Shown piece by piece: positions 17,137-28,421 of a DNA stretch of 64,000 bases; the stretch's first letter is position 1, and every line of letters begins with the position of its first letter. The stretch is from positions 22,765 through 86,764 of the forward strand of contig CACEQK010000002.1 in assembly GCA_902561585.1 (NCBI GenBank), in the 5' to 3' direction. The stretch is from an uncultured Pelagibacteraceae bacterium. GTDB taxonomy: Bacteria; Pseudomonadota; Alphaproteobacteria; Pelagibacterales; Pelagibacteraceae. Made by a program: the position numbers and the translations under genes. The notes below the pieces were generated by a model. The model was not told where the DNA came from. It did not search any database and worked only from the letters and a program-made list of their open reading frames with translations.

Positions 17137-19002
17137 TTATTTTTCTAAGAAACTTTTTAGTTGCTTTGATCGGCTAGGATGCTTTAGCTTTCTTAAAGCT
17201 TTTGCCTCAATTTGTCTTATTCTTTCCCTTGTAACAGAAAATTGCAAACCTACTTCTTCAAGGGTATGGTCGGTATTCATCCCTATACCAAAACGCATTC
17301 TCAAAACTCTTTCCTCTCTAGGTGTCAATGAGGCTAAGATTTTTGTTGTAGACTCGCTTAAATTTGATTGAATTGCGGTGTCTAATGGCTGAAGTGCGTT
17401 TTTATCTTCAATAAAATCTCCTAAACTACTATCCTCCTCATCTCCAACAGGTGTTTCTAATGAAACAGGTTCTTTAGCAATTTTAAGAACTTTTCTGACT
17501 TTTTCTAAAGGCATGGCTAATTTTTTTGCTAGTTCTTCAGGAGTTGGCTCTCTACCAAATTCACTCATTATTTGTCTCTGAGTTCTGACAATTTTGTTTA
17601 TAGTTTCTATCATGTGAACTGGTATTCTTATGGTTCGAGCCTGGTCTGCAATCGATCGAGTAATCGCTTGTCTTATCCACCAAGTAGCATAAGTAGAAAA
17701 CTTATATCCTCTCCTATATTCAAATTTATCAACTGCTTTCATTAAACCTATATTTCCCTCTTGAATTAAATCTAAGAACTGAAGACCTCTGTTAGTATAT
17801 TTTTTGGCGATTGAAATCACTAGTCTTAAGTTGGCCTCTACCATTTCTTTTTTTGCAACTCTAGATTCTCTTTCGCCTTTTTGAATTCTGCTAACTAATT
17901 TTTTAAACTCGCCAACTGATAAACCAATTTTTTTACTAAATTCAACTAATCTATCCTTAATTTCTGAAAAATCTTTTTTATATTTCTTAAAAAAAGCTTT
18001 CCAAGTTGGGTTATCTTGTAAAAAAGACTCAAATTTAGGATTTATTTCATTTCCAATATAATATTTTAAAAACTCTTCTCGAGAAATCTTGTTATCTGTT
18101 GCTAATCTTAATAGAACTCCCTCTAAAGACACGATCTTTTTATTTTCTTTATAATGTGATTGCACTAATTCTTCAACAACATTTGGTGCAAGCTGCAAGT
18201 TTTTAAAATTATCAACTAACACTTCTTGAATTTTCTTGAAATTTTTATTTTTTGAAATTGATAATTCTTTTGAGGCCAGCAAACATTCCAGTTTTTCAGT
18301 TTGATATTTTTTTAATTTTGAATAATTTTTATTTAAAGAGTCCAATAAACTAATAATTTTTGGTTTAATTTCTTCCTCCATCTTTGCAAGTGAAACATTG
18401 AACTCATCTTCCTCGTTATTTTCACTCTCTTCTTTTTTATTTGATTCATTATTTGGTTCTATATTTTTTTTTGATTTTGATTTTTTATCGGCCTTTAAAT
18501 CGCTGTCGTTGTTTGATGACTCGAAATCCTCATAAGTAGAATCAATATCAATTATATCTCTTACCAACATCTGTTGATTTTCTATAAGTTCTTTCCACTC
18601 AGATATTTTTTTTCCCACAATTGGACTTTGTGTTAAAGCATTGATCATAACATCTTTCCCAGCTTCAATTCTTTTAGCAATGGCAATCTCTCCTTCTCTT
18701 GAAAGAAGTTCAACACCACCCATTTCTCTCAAATACATTCTAATTGGGTCGTCACTTTTATCAGAAGTTTTTTCTTCAGTTTGATTTACATTTTCTTTCT
18801 TTTTATTAGGTTGAAAATCTGATTTTTTTTCTACTAAAGTAACTTTTTCTTCTGCAATAATTATAAAAGCACGTTCAACATTTTCATGGGTGCTGTTTCT
18901 TTTTCCTAGGGATTTTCCAAGTTCTTCATAAGTTATAAAACCTCTATGCTTCCCCTTATCAAGAATTCTTTCAAATGATTTTGTGATTAGTTTTTCCGAC
19001 AT
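17137..19002 (-). CDS. rpoD: RNA polymerase primary sigma factor RpoD (sigma70)
   Basis: Housekeeping sigma factor, 621 residues. Region 1.1 is N-terminal, and region 1.2 is [22 protein letters not shown] long, Lys/Glu-rich non-conserved insert spans about 150-370. Region 2 holds [22 protein letters not shown] and [20 protein letters not shown], region 3 [11 protein letters not shown], and region 4 ends [20 protein letters not shown], the -35-binding helix-turn-helix. It is the last gene of yqeY-dnaG-rpoD, 51 bases after the dnaG stop. Confidence 0.97.
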   Translation of the reverse strand: MSEKLITKSFERILDKGKHRGFITYEELGKSLGKRNSTHENVERAFIIIAEEKVTLVEKKSDFQPNKKKENVNQTEEKTSDKSDDPIRMYLREMGGVELLSREGEIAIAKRIEAGKDVMINALTQSPIVGKKISEWKELIENQQMLVRDIIDIDSTYEDFESSNNDSDLKADKKSKSKKNIEPNNESNKKEESENNEEDEFNVSLAKMEEEIKPKIISLLDSLNKNYSKLKKYQTEKLECLLASKELSISKNKNFKKIQEVLVDNFKNLQLAPNVVEELVQSHYKENKKIVSLEGVLLRLATDNKISREEFLKYYIGNEINPKFESFLQDNPTWKAFFKKYKKDFSEIKDRLVEFSKKIGLSVGEFKKLVSRIQKGERESRVAKKEMVEANLRLVISIAKKYTNRGLQFLDLIQEGNIGLMKAVDKFEYRRGYKFSTYATWWIRQAITRSIADQARTIRIPVHMIETINKIVRTQRQIMSEFGREPTPEELAKKLAMPLEKVRKVLKIAKEPVSLETPVGDEEDSSLGDFIEDKNALQPLDTAIQSNLSESTTKILASLTPREERVLRMRFGIGMNTDHTLEEVGLQFSVTRERIRQIEAKALRKLKHPSRSKQLKSFLEK

Positions 19003-19053
19003 TTTGATCAGAAGATATATATAATGTTTAAGTTCAAAAAATCTATACTTTAT

Positions 19054-20841
19054 TTAATCCCTATTTAACTGACTTTTAAGCTTAATTAGTTCTGAATACG
19101 AGCTTTCATCTAAATTGTTAATAAGTTCTTGCTCAAGAGTCTCTATTTTTTTTAAATTTCCTTGTTCTCTGTGATCATGAGTAAGCTCCTTCAAAAGAAT
19201 TAAAATCTCCTCATCGGTTTTATGATTTGAAATTATTCGAATATTTGAATAGGCACTAACATCATCAATAATTTTGAAAAACTCATTATTAATTCTTTTA
19301 TTAAAATTTTCTTTATTAATACCTTCTGTTAATAAATTAATTATTGTATTTTTAAAATTTTCATTTCTTTCATTAAAAAACTTAATTTCTGATAGCTCTT
19401 CTAGATTGTTTGAAGCTACGCTAATATAATTGATCATTAAATATAAAATTGAAAATTCAATAATTTCAATTTTTGAAAAATTTTTTCTTTTTTGGTGTAA
19501 AATTTTAGTCTCTTTGAGAATTTGATAATCTTTCTTTTTTTTGTATGAATAATTCTTAAAATTTTCTCTTAAGGACTGAATTGGTGTTAAATTTTTAATT
19601 TTTTTAAGAAAATCCTCTAGAACATACTTTTTAAGTGTTTCATCTTTAATTGAATATGACAAAGTTTTTATTTCTTTCTCAAATTTTGAAATTTCATAAG
19701 GATTATTATGATCTATTTTGCTTAGATGATAGTTCCAAATAAAAGATTGAATTATTTCTTTTTCTTTTAATAAGTTGGCTAGTCCATTTTTACCTTTTTG
19801 TTTAATATATTCATCTGGGTCATTTCCTTCAGGCATAATAGAAAAATAAATTTTATTTTTTTCATTAATTAATGAAAATAACTTTTCTGCAATTCTAATA
19901 GCTGCTTTTTGTCCGCTCTCATCGCCATCTAAACAAATAATTGGATTTGAAAAAAATTTCCATATCAAATTTATTTGTCTTTCCGTCAGAGCTGTTCCTG
20001 AATTAGCAATAACATTTTTCACACCAGAAGAGTAAACACTTATAACATCCATATAACCCTCTACAATTAAAACTTCATCAGTTTCTGATCTTGTGTCTTT
20101 TGCTTTATCCAAATTAAATAACATGCTTCCTTTTTTATAAAATTCTGTTTCTGGAGAATTTATATATTTAGCTAGCTTGTTTTCACGAATAATTCTTCCA
20201 CCGAAAGCAATTGTGTCTCCAGTTATATTATTGACAGGAAACGTTACTCTAGAATTAAATCTATCAATAAATTTTCCAGTTTTATCGTTTTTATAATATA
20301 AACTTGTTAAATTAATTTCTTCCTCAGAATATTTTTTTAAGAGCTCAGCATAAAAGGTATTTTGCCATGGTATATATCCTAGTTGAAACTCTTCAATAGT
20401 ATTTTTATGCAAACCTCTTTTTAGAAGATATTCTAAAGCTTCCTTATTTTCTGAATTAAATAATTGTTGATGAAAATAATTTGAATAATCTTTGAAAATA
20501 TTTTTGTAAGTTTGGAATCTAAGATCTTTCTCTTTGTCAAAATTAGAAAATCTAAAGGGCTGCATACCTGCTTCAGCTGCCAAAGATCTTACGGCTTCTC
20601 CAAACCCAATAGACTTAGTTTTCATTAAAAAATCGAAAATGTTTCCGTGTTCGCCACTGCTAAAACAATGATAAAATTCTTTTTCATCATTTACTGTGAA
20701 AGATGGACTTTTCTCATTCTTAAAAGGTGAAAGTCCAATAAACTCTTTTCCTCTTTTTTTTAATTGAACTGTTTTTCCTACAACTTGAGAAACTTTTAGT
20801 CTCAATTTGATTTCATCAAGATATTCTTTAGGATATTTCAT
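19054..20841 (-). CDS. dnaG: DNA primase DnaG with degenerate zinc-binding domain
   Basis: Makes RNA primers at the replication fork. The 595 residues comprise an N-terminal zinc-finger fold, a TOPRIM core (EVLIVEGYMDVIS, near residue 258, and ICLDGDESGQKAA) and a diverged C-terminal helicase-binding region. The zinc-binding CPFH...CFGC pattern reads S38-P-F-K41...C59-F-S-S62, so three of four zinc ligands are replaced while the fold-defining EKSPSFTV and GNIFDFLM are kept. The start overlaps the yqeY stop as TAATG. The TOPRIM residues look intact, so activity is expected. Confidence 0.95.
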   Translation of the reverse strand: MKYPKEYLDEIKLRLKVSQVVGKTVQLKKRGKEFIGLSPFKNEKSPSFTVNDEKEFYHCFSSGEHGNIFDFLMKTKSIGFGEAVRSLAAEAGMQPFRFSNFDKEKDLRFQTYKNIFKDYSNYFHQQLFNSENKEALEYLLKRGLHKNTIEEFQLGYIPWQNTFYAELLKKYSEEEINLTSLYYKNDKTGKFIDRFNSRVTFPVNNITGDTIAFGGRIIRENKLAKYINSPETEFYKKGSMLFNLDKAKDTRSETDEVLIVEGYMDVISVYSSGVKNVIANSGTALTERQINLIWKFFSNPIICLDGDESGQKAAIRIAEKLFSLINEKNKIYFSIMPEGNDPDEYIKQKGKNGLANLLKEKEIIQSFIWNYHLSKIDHNNPYEISKFEKEIKTLSYSIKDETLKKYVLEDFLKKIKNLTPIQSLRENFKNYSYKKKKDYQILKETKILHQKRKNFSKIEIIEFSILYLMINYISVASNNLEELSEIKFFNERNENFKNTIINLLTEGINKENFNKRINNEFFKIIDDVSAYSNIRIISNHKTDEEILILLKELTHDHREQGNLKKIETLEQELINNLDESSYSELIKLKSQLNRD

Positions 20842-21296
20842 TAATTCAAAAGATTTTTTATAATCGAGCTGACTTTTGAAAAATCAAGAGTATCTGCATG
20901 TTTTGATTTTAAGACACCCATTATCTTTCCCATATCTTTCATGGAAGATGCTCCAGATGATTTTATAGCTTCTTCGCATATTTTTTTAGTCTCTTCCTCG
21001 CTAAGCTGTTTAGGCAAAAAAGCACTAATCACCTCGATTTCCTTAGTTTCGTTTTCTAAAAGTTCATTCCGTCCCGCTTTTTTGTATACATCACACGACT
21101 CATTTCTCTGTTTAATCATTTTTTTTAAAATAGCAGTCAATTCACTATCAGATATTTCCTTTTGACCTTTAGTTCGGCTTGCTATCTCAGCATCTTTTAT
21201 TGCTGATACTATTAGCCTTAGAGTTGGATACTTGCTCTTGTCCTTAGCCTTAAGCGCTTCGTTAAGTTTTTCTTCAATTTGCTTTTTTAATGACAT
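20841..21296 (-). CDS. yqeY: YqeY/GatB-like domain protein
   Basis: A 151-residue protein of the GatB/YqeY family, a stand-alone version of the tRNA-binding tail domain of GatB. It starts MSLKKQIEEKLNEALKAKD and contains the family pattern LRLIVSAIKDAEI, KKMIKQRNES, EIEVISAFLPKQLS and MGKIMGVLKSK. Its exact role is unsettled. The ATG at 21296 is preferred over a start 7 codons upstream because family proteins begin here. It occupies the place held by rpsU in the E. coli rpsU-dnaG-rpoD operon, and carA is divergent. Confidence 0.88.
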   Translation of the reverse strand: MSLKKQIEEKLNEALKAKDKSKYPTLRLIVSAIKDAEIASRTKGQKEISDSELTAILKKMIKQRNESCDVYKKAGRNELLENETKEIEVISAFLPKQLSEEETKKICEEAIKSSGASSMKDMGKIMGVLKSKHADTLDFSKVSSIIKNLLN

Positions 21297-21423
21297 GTTT
21301 AAAATTGTTTTAATCACAATTCTTATCCAAAATAAAAAGAACTTTCTTGACGATTTTATTACTATTTCATATGTTTCGCAAAATCATGTTTATAAGTTTT
21401 TTACTTTAACTTATGAGTTGTAT

Positions 21424-22626
21424 TTGAAACCTTCTATTCAAAATATAAACTCAATTAAAAATCTTAAAGAGATCGATTCCACAGCTATTTTAATCCTTCA
21501 AAATGGTAAGTTTTTTAGAGGTATAGGCTTAGGTTATCAAGGTACAGTTACTGGGGAAGTCTGTTTCAATACATCAATTACAGGTTATCAAGAAATTATT
21601 TCAGATCCTTCTTATGCTGAACAAATTATAACATTTACTTTTCCTCATGTCGGCAATGTAGGTACTAACAAAGAGGATCATGAGTCAGATAAAATTTGGA
21701 CAAAAGGCGTTATTATCAATTCTGAAATTACTAGCCCCTCTAACTACAGGTCTCTTAAAAGTTTAGACGAGTGGCTTAAGAAAAATAAAATAGTAGGAAT
21801 AACTGGAATTGACACTAGAAGTCTTACTAGTTTTATAAGAGATAAAGGCGCACCTAAAGGTACAATATCTTTTTCTAAAAAAAATAAATTCAATATCAAT
21901 AAACTTTTGAGGCAAACTCATAAATGGAGTGGATTAAAAAATTTAGATTTAGCAAAAGTAGTATCCACTAAGAAAAAATATAATTGGAAAGATTTGAAGA
22001 CTTGGAAAAAAAGTAAAGGTTTTGAAAAAAATAAAAAAAAATCTTTTCATGTCGTAGCAATAGATTATGGGGTTAAAAAAAATATACTGAGATATTTTTC
22101 AGATTTTAATTGCAAAGTCACTGTTATTCCATGCAAAACAACCGATGAAGATATATTGAAATTAAAACCACACGGCATCTTTTTATCTAATGGGCCTGGT
22201 GATCCAGCAGCTACTGGAAAATATGCAATTCCAATCATTCAAAAGTTAATAAAAAAAAATTTACCTATTTTTGGTATTTGTCTCGGACACCAAATTCTTG
22301 CATTAGCTTTAGGTGCAAAAACAAAAAAAATGAGCTTGGGTCACAGAGGGGCTAATCATCCTGTTAAAAATTTGTTAAAAGGTAATGTTGAGATTACAAG
22401 TCAAAATCATGGTTTTGAAGTCATAAAAAATAGTTTAACTAGAAATGTTCAAATTACTCATCAATCACTGTTTGATAATAGTATTGAAGGAATAAGATTA
22501 AAAAATAAACCGGTTTACTCAGTTCAATATCACCCAGAGTCAAACCCGGGTCCACAAGATAGCGTTTATCTTTTTGAACAGTTTGTAGAAAGTATGAAAA
22601 AATATGCCAAAAAGAAAAGATATTAA
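21424..22626 (+). CDS. carA: Carbamoyl-phosphate synthase small subunit CarA
   Basis: Glutaminase subunit that supplies ammonia to CarB for carbamoyl phosphate (arginine and pyrimidines). From a TTG at 21424 it has 400 residues: [15 protein letters not shown] opens the N-domain, and the class I amidotransferase domain carries the nucleophile C286 in FGICLGHQ and the His-Glu pair in VQYHPES. The open frame extends upstream to 21232, but that would run into yqeY and adds unconserved residues. The TTG is preceded by GAG at 6 bases. TTG at 21418 or ATG at 21295 remain possible. It overlaps carB by 23 bases. Confidence 0.9.
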   Translation: MKPSIQNINSIKNLKEIDSTAILILQNGKFFRGIGLGYQGTVTGEVCFNTSITGYQEIISDPSYAEQIITFTFPHVGNVGTNKEDHESDKIWTKGVIINSEITSPSNYRSLKSLDEWLKKNKIVGITGIDTRSLTSFIRDKGAPKGTISFSKKNKFNINKLLRQTHKWSGLKNLDLAKVVSTKKKYNWKDLKTWKKSKGFEKNKKKSFHVVAIDYGVKKNILRYFSDFNCKVTVIPCKTTDEDILKLKPHGIFLSNGPGDPAATGKYAIPIIQKLIKKNLPIFGICLGHQILALALGAKTKKMSLGHRGANHPVKNLLKGNVEITSQNHGFEVIKNSLTRNVQITHQSLFDNSIEGIRLKNKPVYSVQYHPESNPGPQDSVYLFEQFVESMKKYAKKKRY

Positions 22627-25600
22627 AAAAATTCTAGTTATAGGTGCCGGACCAATAATCATCGGTCAAGCGTGTGAATTTGATTATTCGGGAACTCAAG
22701 CGTGTAAAGCATTAAGAGATGAGGGTTATAAAGTTATTTTAATTAACTCAAATCCAGCAACAATAATGACAGATCCTAATGTTGCAGATAAAACTTATAT
22801 AGAACCTATTACTCTAGAAGTTTTAGAGAAAATTTTAGTTAAAGAAAAGCCTGATGCAATTTTGCCAACAATGGGGGGTCAGACAGCTCTTAACCTTGCA
22901 ATGGAAGCTGAAAAAAAAGGTGTGCTTAAAAAATATAAAATTGAACTTATAGGTGCAAATTCAAAAGCCATAGCAAACGCAGAGGATAGAAAAAAATTTA
23001 GAAAAAATATGATTGAAATTGGTTTAGATTTGCCAAAATCCCAAATAGTTAACAATCTTAAGCAAGCATCTAAAGCACTAAAACAAATTGGACTGCCTGC
23101 AATCATTAGACCTGCTTTCACACTTGGTGGTCTTGGGGGAGGAATTGCTAAAAACAAAAAAGAATATCAAAAAATTATCAAAAGTGGACTACAAGAATCT
23201 CCGGTATCCCAAGTCTTAGTCGAAGAGTGTTTAGAAGGCTGGAAAGAATTTGAGATGGAGGTAGTAAGAGATAAAAAAGATAATTGTATAATTGTTTGCT
23301 CAATTGAAAATGTTGATCCAATGGGTATACACACTGGGGACTCTGTTACTATTGCTCCGGCTTTAACTCTCACGGACAAAGAGTATCAAGTGATGAGAAA
23401 TGCATCTATTGCTTGTCTTAGAAAGATTGGCGTAGAAACTGGTGGTTCAAATGTCCAATTCGCTATTAATCCAAAAAACGGAAGAATGGTAGTGATTGAA
23501 ATGAATCCAAGAGTTTCAAGGTCTTCAGCTTTAGCATCTAAAGCCACTGGTTTTCCGATAGCAAAAGTAGCGGCTAAACTTGCAGTTGGTTACACTTTAG
23601 ATGAACTTAAAAATGAAATTACAAAAACTACCCCAGCTTCATTTGAACCTACGATAGATTATGTAGTAACTAAAATTCCAAGATTCACTTTTGAAAAGTT
23701 TTCATCCTCTAAAGCAGAATTAGGCACGTCAATGAAATCTGTAGGTGAAGCAATGTCAATTGGAAGAAATTTTAAAGAGTCCCTTCAAAAAGCGTTGATT
23801 TCACTAGAAACAGGTTTTTCAGGATTAGATCAAATATTTAACCTTAATATAAAGCAAATAGAAAAAAAACTTAAAGAAAACATACCTAACAAGATATTGC
23901 TAGTAGGAGAGGCATTTAGAAAAAAAATAAATATAAGTAAAATTCATAGGCTCTCAAAAATTGACCCTTGGTTCTTAAGTCAAATTAAAGAAATTGTTGA
24001 TGTTGAAAGTGAAATTAAGAAAAAAGGACTGCCAAATAATTTTAATGAATTTAACTTTATAAAATCAATTGGTTTTTCTGATAAAAAACTTTCTGAGCTC
24101 AGAGATATAAAAGAAAATATTGTAAGAAATAAAAGACAAGCTCTCGGAATTTTTCCAGTTTACAAAAAAGTCGATACCTGTGCTGCTGAATTTAAATCAT
24201 TTACACCTTATATGTATTCTACCTATCAAAGAAATTTTTCAACAAATAGTGAATGTGAAGCAGAACCTTCAAATACAAAAAAAATTATTATATTAGGTGG
24301 TGGGCCTAATAGAATTGGTCAAGGTATAGAATTTGATTACTGCTGCTGTCAAGCAAGCTTTGCTTTAAAGGAGGCTGGGTTCGAAACAATTATGGTTAAT
24401 TGTAATCCCGAAACTGTTTCAACTGATTATGACACCAGCGACAGATTATATTTTGAACCATTAAAAGAAGAATATGTTTTTAATATAATCAAAAAAGAAA
24501 AATCTAAAGGAAACCTTTTAGGAGTTATAGCTCAATTCGGAGGTCAAACCCCGATCAAATTAGCTAAATTTTTACATGAAAATAAGCTACCAATTTTAGG
24601 TACGCAATATTCTTCGATAGATTTAGCGGAAGATAGGGATAGATTTAGAAATCTTCTTAAAAAATTAAAATTAAAACAAGCTAAAAGTGGAATAGCAAAA
24701 ACTTTTTCTCAAGCAATTAAGATAGCTGAAAAAATTGGACTTCCATTAATGGTAAGACCATCTTATGTTTTAGGAGGAAGAGCGATGGAAATTGTGCACG
24801 AAAAAAGTCAACTCAAAGATTTTGTACAAGAAGCTTTTAAAGCTGCAGAAAAAAATCCAATACTGATCGACAAATTTATTGATCATGCGATGGAAATAGA
24901 TGTAGACGCACTTTCAGACGGTAAAGATGTTTTTGTAGCAGGAATTATGCAGCATATTGAAGAAGCTGGTATTCATTCAGGGGACTCGGCTTGTAGCTTG
25001 CCCCCTGTTTCAATCAAGCCTTTTTTAATTAAAGAGATAGAAAATCAAACAAAAAAGTTAGCATTAGCTTTAAGAGTAAAAGGTTTCATGAATATTCAAT
25101 TTGCAATTAAAAATGATGAAATTTTTGTTATTGAGGTTAATCCAAGAGCCAGTAGAACAGTACCATTTGTATCTAAAGCTAAAAGTATTCCTCTTGCTAA
25201 AATTGCATCAAGAGTGATGGCTGGAGAAAAACTAAGTAAATTTAATTTAAAGAGCAAGACTAAAAAAATGTTTGCTGTAAAAGAAGCAGTCTTCCCATTT
25301 AATAAATTTCCTAATAGTGACTTATTACTAGGACCAGAAATGAAATCAACTGGAGAAGTAATGGGCTTTGATGAAGATTTTGGTATGGCATTTGCTAAAA
25401 GTCAGATCGCTGCATCAAACTCTTTGCCTACAAGAGGACTGGCGTTTATCTCATTAAAAAATAGTCATAAAGATGAAGGTGTAGAGCTAGCTAAACAGTT
25501 AGTAAAACTAAACTTTAAACTTTGTGGTACTGGTGGAACAGCCAGATATATTAATAGCCATGGAATAAAGTGTAAAAAGATCAATAAGGTTAACCAGGGG

Positions 25601-25834
25601 TCTCCACATATAGTGGATGTTTTAAATGCTAAAAAAATTGCATTGGTTATTAATACTGGCGGTGGAAATAGTGAAAAACAATTAAGTGATGCAAAAGCAT
25701 TAAGAAGAGCAACATTGATTAATAAAGTTCCATATTGTACTAATATGTCAACAGCTCAAGTTTGTATTGAAGGGATAAAATCTCTTAAGAACAAGAAACT
25801 AACTGTAGCGTCTCTACAGGAAATTAAAAACTAG
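22604..25834 (+). CDS. carB: Carbamoyl-phosphate synthase large subunit CarB
   Basis: Synthetase subunit, 1076 residues, normal for the family. Two ATP-grasp halves are visible: the first begins [25 protein letters not shown], the second [20 protein letters not shown] near residue 563. Each has a RPA/RPS-x-LGG loop ([27 protein letters not shown]). The C-terminal MGS-like allosteric domain includes [17 protein letters not shown]. It starts inside the end of carA and ends sharing a CTAG with the opposing oxygenase gene stop. Confidence 0.98.
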   Translation: MPKRKDIKKILVIGAGPIIIGQACEFDYSGTQACKALRDEGYKVILINSNPATIMTDPNVADKTYIEPITLEVLEKILVKEKPDAILPTMGGQTALNLAMEAEKKGVLKKYKIELIGANSKAIANAEDRKKFRKNMIEIGLDLPKSQIVNNLKQASKALKQIGLPAIIRPAFTLGGLGGGIAKNKKEYQKIIKSGLQESPVSQVLVEECLEGWKEFEMEVVRDKKDNCIIVCSIENVDPMGIHTGDSVTIAPALTLTDKEYQVMRNASIACLRKIGVETGGSNVQFAINPKNGRMVVIEMNPRVSRSSALASKATGFPIAKVAAKLAVGYTLDELKNEITKTTPASFEPTIDYVVTKIPRFTFEKFSSSKAELGTSMKSVGEAMSIGRNFKESLQKALISLETGFSGLDQIFNLNIKQIEKKLKENIPNKILLVGEAFRKKINISKIHRLSKIDPWFLSQIKEIVDVESEIKKKGLPNNFNEFNFIKSIGFSDKKLSELRDIKENIVRNKRQALGIFPVYKKVDTCAAEFKSFTPYMYSTYQRNFSTNSECEAEPSNTKKIIILGGGPNRIGQGIEFDYCCCQASFALKEAGFETIMVNCNPETVSTDYDTSDRLYFEPLKEEYVFNIIKKEKSKGNLLGVIAQFGGQTPIKLAKFLHENKLPILGTQYSSIDLAEDRDRFRNLLKKLKLKQAKSGIAKTFSQAIKIAEKIGLPLMVRPSYVLGGRAMEIVHEKSQLKDFVQEAFKAAEKNPILIDKFIDHAMEIDVDALSDGKDVFVAGIMQHIEEAGIHSGDSACSLPPVSIKPFLIKEIENQTKKLALALRVKGFMNIQFAIKNDEIFVIEVNPRASRTVPFVSKAKSIPLAKIASRVMAGEKLSKFNLKSKTKKMFAVKEAVFPFNKFPNSDLLLGPEMKSTGEVMGFDEDFGMAFAKSQIAASNSLPTRGLAFISLKNSHKDEGVELAKQLVKLNFKLCGTGGTARYINSHGIKCKKINKVNQGSPHIVDVLNAKKIALVINTGGGNSEKQLSDAKALRRATLINKVPYCTNMSTAQVCIEGIKSLKNKKLTVASLQEIKN

Positions 25835-26493
25835 TAAACTTTCCAGTCCGTTGGAAATGTAACATAATTTACCTGGATACATCTTCTCTCTTTTTTAATC
25901 TCTTTTTTTTCCATACCATGCCATGAGTCTGGACCGCTAGTAAAAAAGTATCCATAATTATGTTTATAAGGAACAGTTTTAGTAAGTTTTAAATTCTTAT
26001 CATAAAAGTCTGTACCTAAATTTTCAGACTCGTCGTGCAAATTTATAAAAATAATAGAGGACATTAATTTTTCTTTAATATCGCAGTGGGGTTTAAGCCA
26101 AAATCCTTCTCGGTCACAAATTACTTCCAATCTTACATAAGAATTGCTTAAATCTTTTCCAATAAGCGAACCAATTTTTTTATAAACTTTTTCTGATCTT
26201 AATTCTTCAATTAGTTTTGTTAAATTTGGAAATTGATTTGAGTTTTCTTTAGTAACATAACATCTAAGTTTTTTTGCTTTTCCTCCATCTTTTATTCCGG
26301 ATCTGAAAGCACCATCACCTCCATCTAGAGCTCTTGTTCCATCATATTTAAGATTTTCATTTCTAGGATCTGCTATTTCTGCATTACTTATTTCTTTGAT
26401 TGCTTCTTCAGTAAGAGGCTCGTTGATTTCAAAGTGTTGAAAAGGATCACTAAAATTTTTTGTTTTTGTTTCTAGAGATTTAAATAATTCCAT
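25831..26493 (-). CDS. Fe(II)/2-oxoglutarate-dependent oxygenase-like protein
   Basis: A 220-residue protein with the double-stranded beta-helix pattern of 2OG-Fe(II) oxygenases: iron ligands H136 and D138 (KPHCDIK) and H192 (WHGM), then Arg203/204 as the likely 2-oxoglutarate carboxylate contact. The layout resembles prolyl-4-hydroxylase-type enzymes. The substrate is unknown. It overlaps the following ELM1-family gene by 14 bases, so the two are one transcript, and it converges on carB with a 4-base overlap. Confidence 0.75.
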   Translation of the reverse strand: MELFKSLETKTKNFSDPFQHFEINEPLTEEAIKEISNAEIADPRNENLKYDGTRALDGGDGAFRSGIKDGGKAKKLRCYVTKENSNQFPNLTKLIEELRSEKVYKKIGSLIGKDLSNSYVRLEVICDREGFWLKPHCDIKEKLMSSIIFINLHDESENLGTDFYDKNLKLTKTVPYKHNYGYFFTSGPDSWHGMEKKEIKKERRCIQVNYVTFPTDWKVY

Positions 26494-27433
26494 TTTGTTT
26501 CATTCTTGATTTTATTAATGGAGCAATTCTACTAACTTCATTTAAACTTTCATAGCTCCAATTTTCAACTATATTATTTAATTCTTTTGTTATACCTAAA
26601 TTGCTGAGCTGAGAGTAGAATTTTTTAAACCTTAAATTCCTTTTTTTAGGCTTCATCATTGCTATATATACTGGTTTTCCAGTAACAGCAGCTTCAGAAA
26701 TCATTGAGGTAGAGTCACAAGTAACAATTGTAAAGTCTGCAATAGCAAGAGAGGAAAGATAAGCTTTTTTATCAATTGTTTTTACTACATGATGATTAGA
26801 ACTGAATGCATCGTATGCTTTTTTGATAACTTCTTCTGGAGTCCTGTAAGAGGGAATAATTACTATTTTAAATTTATCTGGTGTGAATAATGTTTTAACT
26901 TTTGTGAACAGTTTATGTAGCTCTTCGTCTGAATAGTTATAATACTTATTCGGTCCTCCAATTATAAAGCTTACAATTTGCTTTTTCTTTTCTAGATTTA
27001 AATCTAGATAATTTGAATTTTCTTTAATTTCTTTTTTTGTTAGATAATGAATTGCTCCTTTTGTATTAATTACGTTTTCACCTTTAATATTATCGTGCTC
27101 TGGGCTTATAATCAAATCGAAATGTTTGAATGAAACTTTTGGATCTTGAATATGAATAGTAAATATCTCATTGCCTAATCTTTTTTTTAAGGCAATCGAA
27201 GGAATAACACTTTTCCTGCCGCAAGAAATAATTACTTTGCTATCACAAACAAATTTATTTTTTACTAAATTTTCAGAAATTGGGGAAAGCTTTGGAGGTA
27301 TATAGTTCCAGAATGTTTTAAGTTTTATATTTTGGTGTTTAAAGTTTAGATTTAATCCTTTAGCCAGTCCTTCAACCTGGCTAACCATACCGTGCATACC
27401 TTGTGTCAAAAGAATCGCTTTTAATTCTAACAT
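26480..27433 (-). CDS. ELM1 (DUF1022) family protein
   Basis: A 317-residue protein matching the mitochondrial-fission ELM1 family of plants and alphaproteobacteria. It opens with LLTQGMHGMVSQVEGLAKGL, and has VISCGRKSVIPSIALKK near residue 70, SFIIGGPNKYYNYS near the middle, and VTCDSTSMISEAAVTGKPVYI near 240. The C-terminal segment resembles nucleotide-sugar binding regions of GT-B glycosyltransferases, so a glycosyltransferase role is possible but not shown. It is co-transcribed with a 2OG oxygenase and divergent from trxB. Confidence 0.82.
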   Translation of the reverse strand: MLELKAILLTQGMHGMVSQVEGLAKGLNLNFKHQNIKLKTFWNYIPPKLSPISENLVKNKFVCDSKVIISCGRKSVIPSIALKKRLGNEIFTIHIQDPKVSFKHFDLIISPEHDNIKGENVINTKGAIHYLTKKEIKENSNYLDLNLEKKKQIVSFIIGGPNKYYNYSDEELHKLFTKVKTLFTPDKFKIVIIPSYRTPEEVIKKAYDAFSSNHHVVKTIDKKAYLSSLAIADFTIVTCDSTSMISEAAVTGKPVYIAMMKPKKRNLRFKKFYSQLSNLGITKELNNIVENWSYESLNEVSRIAPLIKSRMKQNGII

Positions 27434-27459
27434 TTGTTACTATATATAATCTTATCGTA

Positions 27460-28410
27460 ATGAATAATAAAACACCTAAACATACAAAAGTGTTAATTCT
27501 TGGATCAGGTCCTGCAGGTTATACGGCTGCAATTTATGCGGCTAGAGCAATGTTAAAACCTATACTTGTTCATGGGTCTCAGCCTGGTGGTCAGTTAACT
27601 ACAACAACAGATGTGGAAAATTATCCAGGTTACTCAAAGGTGATTCAAGGACCATGGCTTATGGAAGAAATGAAGGGCCAAGCAGAGGCAGTTGGCACAG
27701 AAATGATACAAGATCACATAAATAAAGTAGACCTCTCTAAACAACCTTTTGAAGCTGTTGGAGATAGTGGTCAAGTTTACACTGCGGATAGTTTTATAAT
27801 ATCTACAGGTGCTCAAGCAAGATGGCTAAATTTAAAATCTGAGCAGGAGTTTCGAGGGTTTGGAGTTTCAGCTTGCGCTACTTGTGACGGTTTCTTTTTT
27901 AAAGATAAAGAGGTTGCTGTAGTTGGTGGTGGAAATGCTGCAGTAGAGGAAGCAATTTTTTTAACAAAGTTTGCATCAAAAGTTAAATTAATACACAGAA
28001 GAAATGAGCTTAGAGCAGAGAAAATGCTTCAAGAAAAATTAAAGGCAAATAAAAAAATTGAAATTATTTGGGATAGTGTTGTTGACGAAGTATTGGGTGA
28101 TAATGAGCCTAAAGGTGTAACTGCAATTAAAATCAAAAATGTAAAAGATAATAAAATCTCAGAATTAAAAGTTCACGGTTTATTTATTGCTATAGGGCAT
28201 GACCCAGCTACTTCTTTATTTAAAGATCAGTTAAAGATGGATAAAGAAGGGTATTTAATTACTAAGCCAGACTCAACTGAAACAAATGTACCTGGAGTTT
28301 TTGCTGCAGGTGATGTGAAAGATAAAATATTTAGACAAGCGGTAACTGCAGCAGGTATGGGTTGTATGTCTGCTTTAGAAGCTGAAAAATATTTAACTTC
28401 TAAAGCTTAA
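27460..28410 (+). CDS. trxB: Thioredoxin reductase TrxB
   Basis: FAD/NADPH enzyme that reduces thioredoxin. From the ATG at 27460 it has 316 residues: FAD motif GSGPAGYTAAIYAARA near 15-30, redox-active C139-A-T-C142-D, NADPH motif VGGGNAAVEEA, and C-terminal GVFAAGDVKDK. An in-frame start 19 codons upstream is possible but would overlap the divergent ELM1 gene and add residues not seen in the family. Confidence 0.96.
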   Translation: MNNKTPKHTKVLILGSGPAGYTAAIYAARAMLKPILVHGSQPGGQLTTTTDVENYPGYSKVIQGPWLMEEMKGQAEAVGTEMIQDHINKVDLSKQPFEAVGDSGQVYTADSFIISTGAQARWLNLKSEQEFRGFGVSACATCDGFFFKDKEVAVVGGGNAAVEEAIFLTKFASKVKLIHRRNELRAEKMLQEKLKANKKIEIIWDSVVDEVLGDNEPKGVTAIKIKNVKDNKISELKVHGLFIAIGHDPATSLFKDQLKMDKEGYLITKPDSTETNVPGVFAAGDVKDKIFRQAVTAAGMGCMSALEAEKYLTSKA

Positions 28411-28421
28411 AAAATGGCAAC

